This document shows positions 1 through 7,975 of a stretch of DNA of 64,000 nt, piece after piece. The stretch lies in the NCBI GenBank assembly GCA_028715055.1, contig JAQTLE010000001.1, positions 310,001 through 374,000 of the forward strand, given 5' to 3'. The position numbers were made by a program, and so were the translations under genes. This DNA is from Sulfurovaceae bacterium. Its GTDB lineage: Bacteria; Campylobacterota; Campylobacteria; Campylobacterales; Sulfurovaceae. Under the pieces are notes generated by a model. The model worked only from the letters and a program-made list of their open reading frames with translations, had not been told where the DNA came from and made no database searches. The first letter of the stretch is position 1. Each line of letters begins with the position of its first letter.

Positions 1-379
1 ATGTTTTTGGAACAAGTGAACTAATCTGTGATGTTTGTTCGTATATATTTATCCAATTATAAATTGTTACAGCACTTAAATTGTTTTGTTTGCCAATTTC
101 TTCAACCTCGTTTCTTGAACGCTTCGTAAAAACCACATCTTTGATAATTTCATATCTTTTTTTGGCTTCTTCCCATTCTTTGTCAGAATAATTATCTATA
201 TGGTCATTGCTTAAATTTTCTGAAAGTTTTGAAGACAGTTGTTTTGTGTTCGCAATAATAATTATATTTGTAGTACAGTTTTCTAGCATTACTTCAGACA
301 AGCTCATTGTTTTAATAATTTTATATCGTTCGTTTTGATAATAGACTATAGAATCTTTTTTTAAATCAATCCTGCTCAT
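1..379 (-). CDS. tnsB: TnsB-like transposase, N-terminal part (runs off the window)
   Basis: The first 126 codons of a protein that continues past the left edge. The start ATG at 377-379 overlaps the end of tnsA by 14 bp, the usual tightly coupled tnsAB arrangement. The visible part is a basic, Asn- and Lys-rich N-terminus with a helix-turn-helix-like stretch around residues 95-115 (NEVEEIGKQNNLSAVTIYNW), where Mu/Tn7 family transposases bind DNA before the DDE catalytic core. In Tn7, TnsB binds the element ends and joins the 3' ends to target DNA, while TnsA cuts the 5' ends. The DDE core is outside the window, so the call rests on position, the TnsA partner and the N-terminal domain type. 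Confidence 0.7.
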   Translation of the reverse strand, partial: MSRIDLKKDSIVYYQNERYKIIKTMSLSEVMLENCTTNIIIIANTKQLSSKLSENLSNDHIDNYSDKEWEEAKKRYEIIKDVVFTKRSRNEVEEIGKQNNLSAVTIYNWINIYEQTSQISSLVPKT

Positions 380-1094
380 TTGTTAACCTCCGTTTATCTA
401 GTGTCGTTTTCATAGTTAGTTTTTGCTGCAAATCTATGATTTTGATGTGATTGAAAATATAGTTCCATACATATGGCAAATACTCCAATTGTTTTTGTTG
501 GTTGTCTGATAGACTTTCTATAATTTCTCTAATTGATATGCTACAAGACATATCTATGATTTTTGCTATGGCTTTTGTTTTAACATCTGATACTGGAATA
601 AAAACAAACTTATATATAAATTTTAAATTTTCCATGTATTGTTTTGAGAAATTTTGATCAGTAAATATCTCAAAATCTAAATTATATTCATTTTTAATAT
701 GTGCTCTTAAGGTTTTAATTTTTTGCTGAAGTTCAATGTCATTTTCTATTTCGTTTGCATATTTTACTTCAAACAATTTTTGACTATTAACTTTATATGT
801 TACCAATGTATCCGGTGTATATCGTCTTTTTTGGTCATCGCTATAATCATAAATCAAGCTCAGCGGCTGTTCCTCATATCTTAGTACTTGTTCATCGAAT
901 TCCAAAAACATATAAAAATCTCTTTCAAGCGTTGACTCAAATGCTATTTGAGTTTTGTTTTTATAGCTGGCAAAATAACCTGTACAAGAAATGTAACTTT
1001 TTTTAATTTTTCTGACACTCATATTAAGATTATATAGTATATTTTCTATATTTTTAATTGGTAGCATAGTTAAGTTTATTGTTGTGTTTTTCAT
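366..1094 (-). CDS. tnsA: TnsA-like transposon endonuclease
   Basis: 242 aa. It aligns by eye with the TnsA N-terminal nuclease domain: TLERDF at residues 55-60, RYTPDT at 91-96 and EVK at 109-111. These place E57, D95 and K111 at the catalytic positions of Tn7 TnsA (E63, D114, K132); E109 stands where Tn7 has Q130. Residues from about 120 on form the helical C-terminal region that in Tn7 contacts TnsC. TnsA cuts the 5' strands and so allows cut-and-paste movement rather than cointegrate formation. The start at 1094 has AAGG about 9 nt upstream. A TnsB-site-like repeat overlaps the first codons, so TnsB binding could repress the operon. Confidence is high for the family; activity is not known. 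Confidence 0.88.
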   Translation of the reverse strand: MKNTTINLTMLPIKNIENILYNLNMSVRKIKKSYISCTGYFASYKNKTQIAFESTLERDFYMFLEFDEQVLRYEEQPLSLIYDYSDDQKRRYTPDTLVTYKVNSQKLFEVKYANEIENDIELQQKIKTLRAHIKNEYNLDFEIFTDQNFSKQYMENLKFIYKFVFIPVSDVKTKAIAKIIDMSCSISIREIIESLSDNQQKQLEYLPYVWNYIFNHIKIIDLQQKLTMKTTLDKRRLTNEQD

Positions 1095-1201
1095 TTTAAT
1101 TAACCTTTTTGTTGTAAATTGTTAAGTTTGTTATTGTAGAAAAAAGATCTATTTTTAGCATTTTGTGCAATCTCCAGTTAAGTTTGTTCTTGTAGATGAC
1201 A
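1068..1201 (-). repeat. Three TnsB-binding-site-like repeats and the transposon terminus
   Basis: On the + strand a motif close to GTTAAGTTTGTTNTTGTAG occurs at 1068-1085, 1120-1140 and 1176-1195, in the same orientation and 52-56 bp apart. The outermost copy runs into the terminal TGTCATCTACAA (read on the - strand, 1190-1201). Direct repeats of about 20 bp next to a TGT...ACA end are typical of TnsB-binding sites in Tn7-like elements. The innermost copy lies within tnsA codons 4-9. The region 1095-1175 must also contain the tnsAB promoter. Confidence 0.75.
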
Positions 1202-1714
1202 ATACTTGCTAGCGGAATTGATATATACTATCCTGCGGTAAATAAAGATTTATTAAAATCAATAGAACAACATGGCATGCTAATTAGTCAGTTTGAACCT
1301 AATTTTGCTGCAACAAATTGGAGTTTTGTTTTGAGAAATGAATTAGTTGTTGCCTTGGGAGAAGTATTGATCGTAACACAAGCACACATTGATAGTGGCT
1401 CTATGCGTTCAGTGGAATATGCACAAAAGATGGGAAAAAAAATATTTGTCCTGCCTCATAGAATAGGAGAGAGCGAAGGCACAAATAAACTTTTGCAAGA
1501 GGGTAAAGCATCCATCATATCAGATATAGAGAGTTTTGCTTCATTATACGGTAAAGCCCTAACTAATGATGCTATGGATAAAGATGATTTTTTTTATTTT
1601 TGTCAGCAAAATCCGATATTGGATGATGCTGTCGCCAAATTTGGCGAACGTATTTATGAAGCAGAACTTAGTGGTCAGATCATCATAAGCGAAGGGAGAG
1701 TTAAACTTATTTAG
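1196..1714 (+). pseudogene. dprA: dprA, 3' part left after transposon insertion
   Basis: Residues from ILASGIDIYYP onward match the second half of the DprA/Smf Rossmann fold: the conserved G(I/L)DxxYP motif, LRNELVVALGEVLIV, the SGS motif and GTNKLL. The C-terminal winged-helix-like tail ends at 1714. The N-terminal half, including the part normally carrying SGxARGID, is missing because the Tn7-like end sits directly upstream. The ATG at 1196 and the next codon come from the transposon terminus, and a TAG lies immediately before them, so any product would be a 172-residue fragment against roughly 260 for a normal family member. DprA loads RecA on incoming single strands in natural transformation, so the host is probably impaired in competence unless a second copy exists. 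The stop overlaps the convergent thioredoxin-like gene by 8 bp. Confidence 0.85.
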
Positions 1715-2219
1715 ACAATTCTTTTATGATTGATTCAAGACCAGCTTCACTTATCATGCCAACTTGTATATATTGAACTACTCCCTTTTTGTCTACTACT
1801 ACTAAAAATGGTATAGCGCCAGTCCAATTTGCTCTGCCAGCTATATAGTTGACAAAATATCCAGCCTTTTCTTGAGAAACGGTTGAATAATTTATGCCAT
1901 TTGTTTTAGCGAATGCTTTTAACTGGGCATTATCGAATCCTTGAACTTCCATGCTTATTATTGCTATATTATTTTTGTATTTGGTTTGCAAGTTTTTATA
2001 GTGAGGAATAGACGCTAAGCAAGGAGGACATTTGTGTCCAAAAAATTCGAGAAAAACTATTTTGTTTTTAAGTTCATTGATTATCAAACCTTCTTTGGTA
2101 CCTTGTACATGAAAAACTTTACCATTAGTGTCGGTAAATGTAAAGTTTGTATTTTGTTTTGCTTGGGTCAAAACAGATAATACCAATAAGGACACCATAA
2201 ACATCAATATTTTTTTCAT
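1707..2219 (-). CDS. TlpA/ResA-like periplasmic thioredoxin-fold protein
   Basis: 170 aa. Residues 1-20 form a signal peptide (MKK, hydrophobic core, TQA). The thioredoxin fold follows, with the redox pair C64-P-P-C67 after the EFFGHK segment and a cis-proline loop in GAIPFLVVVD. A CPPC protein of this length with a TlpA-like N-terminal sheet usually reduces periplasmic disulfides, for example in cytochrome c maturation or outer-membrane protein repair, taking electrons from a DsbD/CcdA-type protein. No such partner is adjacent, so the substrate is unknown. The gene is convergent with the dprA remnant and divergent from nagZ. Confidence 0.8.
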   Translation of the reverse strand: MKKILMFMVSLLVLSVLTQAKQNTNFTFTDTNGKVFHVQGTKEGLIINELKNKIVFLEFFGHKCPPCLASIPHYKNLQTKYKNNIAIISMEVQGFDNAQLKAFAKTNGINYSTVSQEKAGYFVNYIAGRANWTGAIPFLVVVDKKGVVQYIQVGMISEAGLESIIKELSK

Positions 2220-2376
2220 TTTTTAACCTTTTAGATTTTAAAGGTATCATCATAAATAATTTTTAGAGATACTTTAGTATATTGTACCTATTTTGTAATG
2301 AAAAAAAAGTAAAATTGTAAAAATTAAAGTAATGTTAGCTTATAATCCATTTTAAATTTAAATAAAGGTATATAAT

Positions 2377-3474
2377 TTGAACTTCAAATTTATAAAATCA
2401 ATTACGCCACTATTATTCTTAATAAATTTTTCATTCGGAGCTACCCTTGATCAAAAAATAGGTTCGATGTTACTGCTTGGTTACTACGGAACAGATGCGA
2501 GCGAGAATACCGAAATTTGCAAGGACATCAAAGAATATAATCTTGCAGGCGTAATACTGTTTGATTTCAATGTTGCCGATAAAACAAAACCAAAAAATAT
2601 TATTTCGCCATCACAGGTTGCATTACTTGATAAACAATTAAAAAAATGTTCTCCTGGCGGAAAACTTCTTATAGCCGTTGATCAAGAAGGCGGAAAAGTT
2701 CAAAGATTAAAAAGTAAATACGGATTTTACGGTAATTTTCCAAGTGCAGCAGATGTTTCGTTGATGAGCGAAAGCGATACAATTGCAATTTATGAAAAAA
2801 TGGCAAAAGAAATGAAAGATATAGGAGTAAATTACGATTTTGCCCCTGTTGTGGATCTGGCAATTAACCCTAAAAATGAAATCATTGTTGGAAAAGGCAG
2901 ATCATACGGCAAAGATCCTGATATTGTTTCAAAAAAAGCAAAACTTTTTATTGATATCATGAATAAGAATGGAATATTGACATCATTAAAACATTTTCCA
3001 GGCCATGGATCTTCGCTGGGGGATACACACAAAGGATATGTTGATGTTACAAACACGTGGAGCGATGTAGAATTGGAGCCTTATAAATTATTGTCAAGCA
3101 AAGCTGATAGTATTATGGTAGCCCATGTTTTTAACGCCAAATTAGATCCAAATAATCCTGCTAGTTTATCTTATGCAACAGTGACGAAGTTACTTAGATG
3201 GAAGCTTGGCTACAAAGGAGTTGTTATAACAGATGATCTGCAAATGGGCGCAATAACAAGCAAATATTCTTTAAGAGAAACTCTTAAATTAGCTATAAAA
3301 GCAGGCGATGACATATTGCTTTTCGGTAATCAGATAGATCCTAAAATAGCATTAAAACCAAAAGTGCTGGTTGATACCATAAAAGACTTGCTTGCAAAAA
3401 AAGAGATTAGTATAGAGGATATAGACAAAGCATACAATAGAGTACAAAAATTAAGATCAAAGTTAAGGAGTTAG
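2377..3474 (+). CDS. nagZ: Glycoside hydrolase family 3 beta-N-acetylhexosaminidase (NagZ-like)
   Basis: 365 aa from a TTG start with AAAGG about 9 nt upstream. An N-terminal hydrophobic stretch (residues 9-21) looks like a signal peptide, so the enzyme is probably periplasmic, unlike the cytosolic NagZ of E. coli. Family signatures: AVDQEGGKVQRL at 100-111; KHFPGHG at 205-211 followed by D216-T-H218, the His/Asp acid-base loop typical of NagZ; and ITDDLQMGA, with D286 as probable nucleophile. Known NagZ enzymes remove N-acetylglucosamine from peptidoglycan fragments during recycling. The 3' end of the gene is partly duplicated just downstream (3409-3580). Confidence 0.85.
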   Translation: MNFKFIKSITPLLFLINFSFGATLDQKIGSMLLLGYYGTDASENTEICKDIKEYNLAGVILFDFNVADKTKPKNIISPSQVALLDKQLKKCSPGGKLLIAVDQEGGKVQRLKSKYGFYGNFPSAADVSLMSESDTIAIYEKMAKEMKDIGVNYDFAPVVDLAINPKNEIIVGKGRSYGKDPDIVSKKAKLFIDIMNKNGILTSLKHFPGHGSSLGDTHKGYVDVTNTWSDVELEPYKLLSSKADSIMVAHVFNAKLDPNNPASLSYATVTKLLRWKLGYKGVVITDDLQMGAITSKYSLRETLKLAIKAGDDILLFGNQIDPKIALKPKVLVDTIKDLLAKKEISIEDIDKAYNRVQKLRSKLRS

Positions 3475-3580
3475 ATGTTTTAAAAGAGAAGAGATTAGCA
3501 TAGAAAACTTAGTATAGAAGATATAGAAAAAAGCATACAATAGGGGAATAAAATCAAAACAAAATCGAGGAGTTAAAATG
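3409..3580 (+). repeat. Diverged tandem duplication of the nagZ 3' end and the next gene's start site
   Basis: Two copies about 103 bp apart: 3409-3477 and 3511-3580. Both contain AGTATAGAnGATATAGA, AAGCATACAATAG and GGAGTTA followed by an ATG. The first copy encodes the last residues of NagZ (SIEDIDKAYNR) and then a dead GGAGTTAG-ATG-TTT-TAA. The second copy, no longer coding, supplies the working ribosome site and ATG of the acyltransferase gene at 3578. Confidence 0.8.
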
Positions 3581-5299
3581 TTTAATATATCTAGCGTAAT
3601 CTACAATAAATTTCCAGGGTTTATGGAATCACCTAAATTTATTCAAAATATAGTCATACAATTTTTGCAAAATTTGTTTCATGAACAAGATTTTCAAAAT
3701 GTATATAAAAAAAATCATTTTGTCAGAGGTAATCAGTATGTAAGCAGTATGCTTAGGAACTTAAACATACAATATACTGTAAAACCAAACGAAATATTAA
3801 ATATCCCTTCAGGGGGCGGTTTAATTGTAATAGCAAATCATATAACAGGAGCTTCTGATGCCTTTTCTCTAGTTGAGCTTATAGCTAATCAGAGAGAAAA
3901 TAGAAAAGTTAGACTTCTGGTTAACAGTATGCTAATCGGAGTCAAACAAGCATCGGATATCATCATACCGGTTGATAATATAACAGGCGCAATCACTAAA
4001 AGCAGCTTAGAGAGTGTATACAAAGCGTTAAATAATGGTGAAGTTGTTGTTATTTTTCCTGCAGGAATTGTAAGTAGACTTACCATTAAAGGCGTCAAAG
4101 ATTCAGAATGGAAAGCGAGTTTTTTAAAAATTGCAAAAAAAACTTCAACACCGATTTTGCCAGTAAAAATAGACGGAAGAAATAGTGCTTTATTTTATTT
4201 TGTATCTATGATACTCCCTAAAAAAATAAGCGGCTTAATGCTTCCTCGTGAATTTGCAATAGCCGGTAAATTAAAGCCGCTGAATTTAAATATTGGAAGA
4301 GTTATCCCTCCATCTTCTTTTGAAGATAAAAATATTGAATTGGGCGGTTATGTAAATATGTTCTATAAACATCTTTATGGCATAGGAACAAACAAAAATG
4401 AAATTTTAAAAACAGAGACAACCATAGCTTCGCCAATCAATCCTATGTTGTTAAGAGGGGAGATAAGAGAAGCCAAGTTCTTAACAAAAACAAAAGACGG
4501 AAAAGTATTGGTAATTGCCGAGGCAAAAAAATCTCCGTTTTTGATAAAGGAACTTGGACGTTTGCGTGAAATTTCTTTCAGAGCAATCGGAGGCGGAACT
4601 AAATCATATCGAGATAATGATATGTATGATAATTATTATAAGCATTTGATACTTTGGAATGAAGAAGAGCTTGAAATAATAGGTGCTTATAGACTTGGCC
4701 TGTGTCGAGAAATTGTTTCTCAAAGAGGAATAGATGCTCTTTATACACATGATCAGTGTCATTTTGATCAACAGTTTGAAAGATATGTAGATCAATCTAT
4801 GGAGGTAGGTAGAAGTTTTGTCCAACCAAAATATTGGGGTTCGGCCGCATTAAATAATTTATGGAAAGGAATAGCTACTTATCTAGAATATCATCCAGAG
4901 ATCAGATATACATATGGGATCGTAACTATCAATGCTAATATGCCGTTAAAAGCAGCAACCGCTATTGTTTATTTTTATTCGCACCATTTTGCTGCAGATG
5001 TTCAGCTAATGAAGGCAAAAACAAGGTTCCATATATCAAATGACGATAAAGATAAATTAGAAAAACTTTTCAAAGGGTTATCTTATAAGGATGGGCTTGT
5101 TGTGCTTAAGCAATATCTTAAAAAATTCAATGTAAAGATCCCAACTTTGTTCAAACAATATCCTGAACTTTATAAAGAAGACGGCGTGAAATTTTTTGAT
5201 TTTAGTACCAACGATAAATTGCATGGCGTCATAGAAGGATTTATAATGACCGACAATTATAAAATGAAAGAAAATAGAAGAAAAAGATATGTTGCATGA
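3578..5299 (+). CDS. Bifunctional acyltransferase, OlsF-like (PlsC-type plus OlsB-type domains)
   Basis: 573 aa with two domains. Residues about 60-270 are a PlsC/hemolysin-type lysophospholipid acyltransferase domain: ANHITGASD has H88 and D94, and IFPAG at 159-163 matches the acceptor-binding motif. Residues about 295-480 are an OlsB/Acetyltransf_5-type N-acyltransferase domain (LGRLREISFRAIGGG, then a conserved D-x-YD region and ALNNLWKGIA). OlsF proteins combine both steps of ornithine-lipid synthesis: N-acylation of ornithine with a 3-hydroxyacyl chain, then O-acylation. Ornithine lipids are phosphorus-free membrane lipids of the outer membrane. The assignment is by domain order and not proof of substrate. 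GAGG lies 8 nt before the ATG. The gene is followed by an envelope efflux operon. Confidence 0.75.
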   Translation: MFNISSVIYNKFPGFMESPKFIQNIVIQFLQNLFHEQDFQNVYKKNHFVRGNQYVSSMLRNLNIQYTVKPNEILNIPSGGGLIVIANHITGASDAFSLVELIANQRENRKVRLLVNSMLIGVKQASDIIIPVDNITGAITKSSLESVYKALNNGEVVVIFPAGIVSRLTIKGVKDSEWKASFLKIAKKTSTPILPVKIDGRNSALFYFVSMILPKKISGLMLPREFAIAGKLKPLNLNIGRVIPPSSFEDKNIELGGYVNMFYKHLYGIGTNKNEILKTETTIASPINPMLLRGEIREAKFLTKTKDGKVLVIAEAKKSPFLIKELGRLREISFRAIGGGTKSYRDNDMYDNYYKHLILWNEEELEIIGAYRLGLCREIVSQRGIDALYTHDQCHFDQQFERYVDQSMEVGRSFVQPKYWGSAALNNLWKGIATYLEYHPEIRYTYGIVTINANMPLKAATAIVYFYSHHFAADVQLMKAKTRFHISNDDKDKLEKLFKGLSYKDGLVVLKQYLKKFNVKIPTLFKQYPELYKEDGVKFFDFSTNDKLHGVIEGFIMTDNYKMKENRRKRYVA

Positions 5300-5390
5300 T
5301 GTGTTTTTGATAATTTTTTGTATTTTATAGTTTTTTAATCCATTTGTTTATTAAGGAAAACTTGGTTAATATTCAAACCTAAACAATATT

Positions 5391-5405
5391 GACCGACGGT
5401 CGGTC
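5391..5405. promoter_or_regulatory. Perfect palindromic operator before the TetR-RND operon
   Basis: GACCGAC-G-GTCGGTC is a perfect 7-1-7 inverted repeat 17 bp before the tetR ATG (5422) and just after an AT-rich promoter-like stretch (5362-5390). TetR-family repressors bind such palindromes and often control their own operon. The site is GC-rich in an AT-rich background, which makes chance unlikely. Inference: it is the autoregulatory operator of the adjacent regulator. Confidence 0.8.
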
Positions 5406-5421
5406 ATATAAAAGAGGGATT

Positions 5422-6018
5422 ATGGCAATAGTTGTCGACAAAGAAGAAAAACGTCGTTCGATCGCACTAGCCTGTAAGGGGCTATTACTTGAAAATGGTA
5501 TAAAAAATCTTACGGTTTCTCAAATAGCTCAAGCCGCAGGTATTGGCAAGGGTACGATATATGAATATTTTGCAAATAAAGATGAGATAATTTTTGAGAT
5601 TATCACACTTTTTATAGACGAATTTCAACAAGATTTGATTAAGGTTATCGAAAATAATACACTTTGCAGTCGCGATAAACTGGAATATTTTATGATGTTG
5701 GTATTTTCCGAGAATTATAATAAAGAATTGGCAATATACCAAGAGTTTTTATCAATCGCCCTTAGCGGAGCTTTGTCGGATATTGTGGAATTTAGAAATA
5801 ATTGTCGTAATAGTTTTGAAGTCGTTTTGCATAGTATCATAGAACAAGGTATTAATAATAAAGAATTGCAACAAAATGCAAAAGTATTGATACCTATGAT
5901 ACGATATTTTCATACAGGATTGATCGTTGATGTGGCATTGGGTCAAGTGGATGCCAAAGAGGAGATCGACAAATTTTTAAATTCAATTTTTAACGATATT
6001 ATTTTGCAGGAGAAATAA
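5422..6018 (+). CDS. TetR/AcrR-family transcriptional regulator
   Basis: 198 aa from the ATG at 5422, which has GAGGGA 5 nt upstream. A longer reading from the TTG at 5389 would run through the operator palindrome and is rejected. Residues about 15-60 are the TetR helix-turn-helix (NLTVSQIAQAAGIGKGTIYEYF), with the usual aromatic-F end and KDE that follow. The C-terminal part is a helical ligand and dimer domain with no recognisable ligand signature. The stop overlaps the next start (TAATG), so it is cotranscribed with the three efflux genes and probably represses them until an inducer binds. Confidence 0.92.
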   Translation: MAIVVDKEEKRRSIALACKGLLLENGIKNLTVSQIAQAAGIGKGTIYEYFANKDEIIFEIITLFIDEFQQDLIKVIENNTLCSRDKLEYFMMLVFSENYNKELAIYQEFLSIALSGALSDIVEFRNNCRNSFEVVLHSIIEQGINNKELQQNAKVLIPMIRYFHTGLIVDVALGQVDAKEEIDKFLNSIFNDIILQEK

Positions 6019-7274
6019 TGAAAAAAAATATTTTTATTAGCATGGCATTGTTTTTGCCATATGCGATATATGCCAATGAAGTCGATTTGGGATCTTTGGT
6101 AAATAGCACTATGGTTTATCATCCGACTATTAAATCGTATGATTATCAATCAATGGCAAAAGAACAAGAACTTGAAGCTCAAAAACGAGCATTTTTCCCA
6201 ACTATTGATATAGGAGCTAGCTATCAAAATAACGATCCTATAAGCATAGTGACGCCAGGTGAAACGGATAGTGCTTATGCAGTCGCGGGCATAGATATAT
6301 TTGATGGCGGCAAAAAATACGCATTATATTCTTCAAAAAAATGGGATTATCAAGCATCTGTTTATGAAAAAGAAGCATTTTCTAAAAGCGTAGTATTGGA
6401 TATCATACAACGTTATTTTACTGTTCAAAAACTTCAATCAAATCTATTAGTACTAAATATAAAAGCAAAAGATTTAGAATATCAAATAGAAAGAGCTAAA
6501 CATTTTGTAACGGCTGGACTTGCGACACAAGACGATGTGGATAAATTACAAGCAGCATATGATAATAACGACTTTACCATAGACAGCACAACCTTTGCTT
6601 TAAAAGAACAAGAGGAATCTTTGAAAACACAAAGCGGCGTAGAATTCGATTCTCTAAAAGAAGCATCTTTGCAAGATCCAACAAGTGATATTTCATATGA
6701 AATGTACGACAAAACAAAACTTCTTGATGCGAAAGCAAATTCTGTTAAAGAAAGTTCAAAATCAGTCCTGTCGGCTTATTGGCCTCAAATACGTTTACAA
6801 GATACATATTCTGTTTTTAAATATGATAATGTTGATCCGGCAATAAGCTTGCCAGGCTTATTGGTAGATAATAAAAATTTACTCGCAGTTACTGCAAATT
6901 GGCGAATATTTGATGCCGGACAAATAAGTAAACAAAAAGAGTCACTGGCTTTGCAGAGTTTAGCCTTGCAAGAACAAAAAATAGGTTCAGATAGAGACCA
7001 AGAAAGTGCTTTTAGATTAGCCAAACAACGACTTGAAACCATGAAAAGTCAAATAAAAAGCACCCAGAGCGCACTTAAATCTACTCAGAGCACATATGAT
7101 ATTGTAACAAAAAAATTTGATGCGGGTTTGGTAGACAATGTCGCATATTTAGATGCACTCAATGAAAATAGTGCAACAATGTCCAGATATAAATCAGCAC
7201 TGTATGATTATGAAATAGCAAAATCTTTATATTATTATTTTGCAGGAAAAAACCCAAAGGAGTATATTAAATGA
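6018..7274 (+). CDS. TolC-family outer-membrane efflux protein
   Basis: 418 aa with a signal peptide (residues 1-19). The protein then shows the duplicated coiled-coil organisation of the outer membrane efflux protein family: long Gln/Lys/Ala/Ser-rich helices near residues 130-230 and 310-390, separated by beta-strand segments such as WRIFDAGQISKQKESL, a typical OEP motif. TolC proteins form trimeric channels across the outer membrane and periplasm. It is the exit duct of the adjacent RND pump; the stop overlaps the next start by 4 bp (ATGA). Confidence 0.9.
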   Translation: MKKNIFISMALFLPYAIYANEVDLGSLVNSTMVYHPTIKSYDYQSMAKEQELEAQKRAFFPTIDIGASYQNNDPISIVTPGETDSAYAVAGIDIFDGGKKYALYSSKKWDYQASVYEKEAFSKSVVLDIIQRYFTVQKLQSNLLVLNIKAKDLEYQIERAKHFVTAGLATQDDVDKLQAAYDNNDFTIDSTTFALKEQEESLKTQSGVEFDSLKEASLQDPTSDISYEMYDKTKLLDAKANSVKESSKSVLSAYWPQIRLQDTYSVFKYDNVDPAISLPGLLVDNKNLLAVTANWRIFDAGQISKQKESLALQSLALQEQKIGSDRDQESAFRLAKQRLETMKSQIKSTQSALKSTQSTYDIVTKKFDAGLVDNVAYLDALNENSATMSRYKSALYDYEIAKSLYYYFAGKNPKEYIK

Positions 7275-7975
7275 AAAAAATCATTGGATTATTTGCGATA
7301 GCAATATGTTACATACAAGCAGCAGAAGTATTTGCTACTTTTGAAACTACAGCAGGGCAAACTGCCAAGCTAGCTTTCAGCAGTAGCGGAATTGTTAAAA
7401 AAATATATGTAGATGTAGGCTCCAAAGTAAAAAAAGGAGATATTTTAGCTACATTACACAATGAAGATCTAGTGGCTCTTGTTGCTACAGCTAGAGCACA
7501 AGCAAAATTTGCAACTGAAGAATATAATCGTTATGCTCAAGTTAAAGATTATATTAATGCTTCCCAACTTGATTCATATGCACTAAAAAAAGAAAATGCA
7601 ATAACGCAGCTTCGATACAATGAATCCGTAATGTATAAAACAGTTTTAAAAGCACCATTTACCGGCGTTATTACTTCCAAGACTATAGAAGAAGGTGATG
7701 TAGTGACTGCTCAGGCAGCTACTCCTGCATTTAGAATGCAAAGCGTCGGACCAATGAAATTGGTTATAAAATATGATGCCAAATACTTCAATAATGTAAA
7801 AGTAGGGCAACCTTTCATATTTCAAATTGGCGGCCATGGAGCAAAATACAAAGCTACAATAAGAAAAATATATCCAACCATTGACGAAAAGACACAAATG
7901 GTAATGGCTGAAGCTTATATAAAAGATATGCCATCTGGACTTTTTGGTGCCGGCACAATAACAACAGGAAATTAA
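7271..7975 (+). CDS. RND efflux periplasmic adaptor (membrane fusion protein)
   Basis: 234 aa, with a signal peptide (residues 1-18). The biotinyl-lipoyl-like half motifs flank a short hairpin: GIVKKIYVDVGSKVKKGDILA at about 42-62, and APFTGVITSKTIEEGDVV at about 127-144. A beta-barrel domain follows. At 234 residues it is much shorter than the usual 350-400; the helical hairpin is reduced to about 50 residues and the membrane-proximal domain is minimal. Short adaptors of this kind occur in Campylobacterota-type RND operons. It links the inner-membrane pump to the TolC-like channel. The stop directly abuts the pump ATG. Confidence 0.85.
   Translation: MKKIIGLFAIAICYIQAAEVFATFETTAGQTAKLAFSSSGIVKKIYVDVGSKVKKGDILATLHNEDLVALVATARAQAKFATEEYNRYAQVKDYINASQLDSYALKKENAITQLRYNESVMYKTVLKAPFTGVITSKTIEEGDVVTAQAATPAFRMQSVGPMKLVIKYDAKYFNNVKVGQPFIFQIGGHGAKYKATIRKIYPTIDEKTQMVMAEAYIKDMPSGLFGAGTITTGN

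Larger units (their letters stand above)
1..1201. mobile_element. Terminal part of a Tn7-like transposon inserted in dprA
   Basis: One end of a Tn7-like element; the rest lies left of the window. Three things support this. A tnsA-tnsB gene pair reads inward from the end. Three spaced repeats resembling TnsB-binding sites lie beside the end. The terminus, read inward, begins TGTC, as Tn7-family ends (TGT...ACA) do. Directly outside it, at about 1202, the sequence becomes the interior of dprA. In Tn7 the tnsA-proximal end is the right end, so this is probably the right end. The 5-bp target duplication cannot be checked because the other junction is not present. Seen: genes, repeats, broken target. 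Inferred: the exact terminus. Confidence 0.85.

Noticed and set aside
3487-3577. A second small gene after nagZ
   Set aside because: The similarity to NagZ C-terminus is a non-coding, stop-containing duplicate.
5389-5421. Longer TetR protein starting at TTG 5389
   Set aside because: The extension translates the operator palindrome; ATG 5422 has a proper ribosome site.
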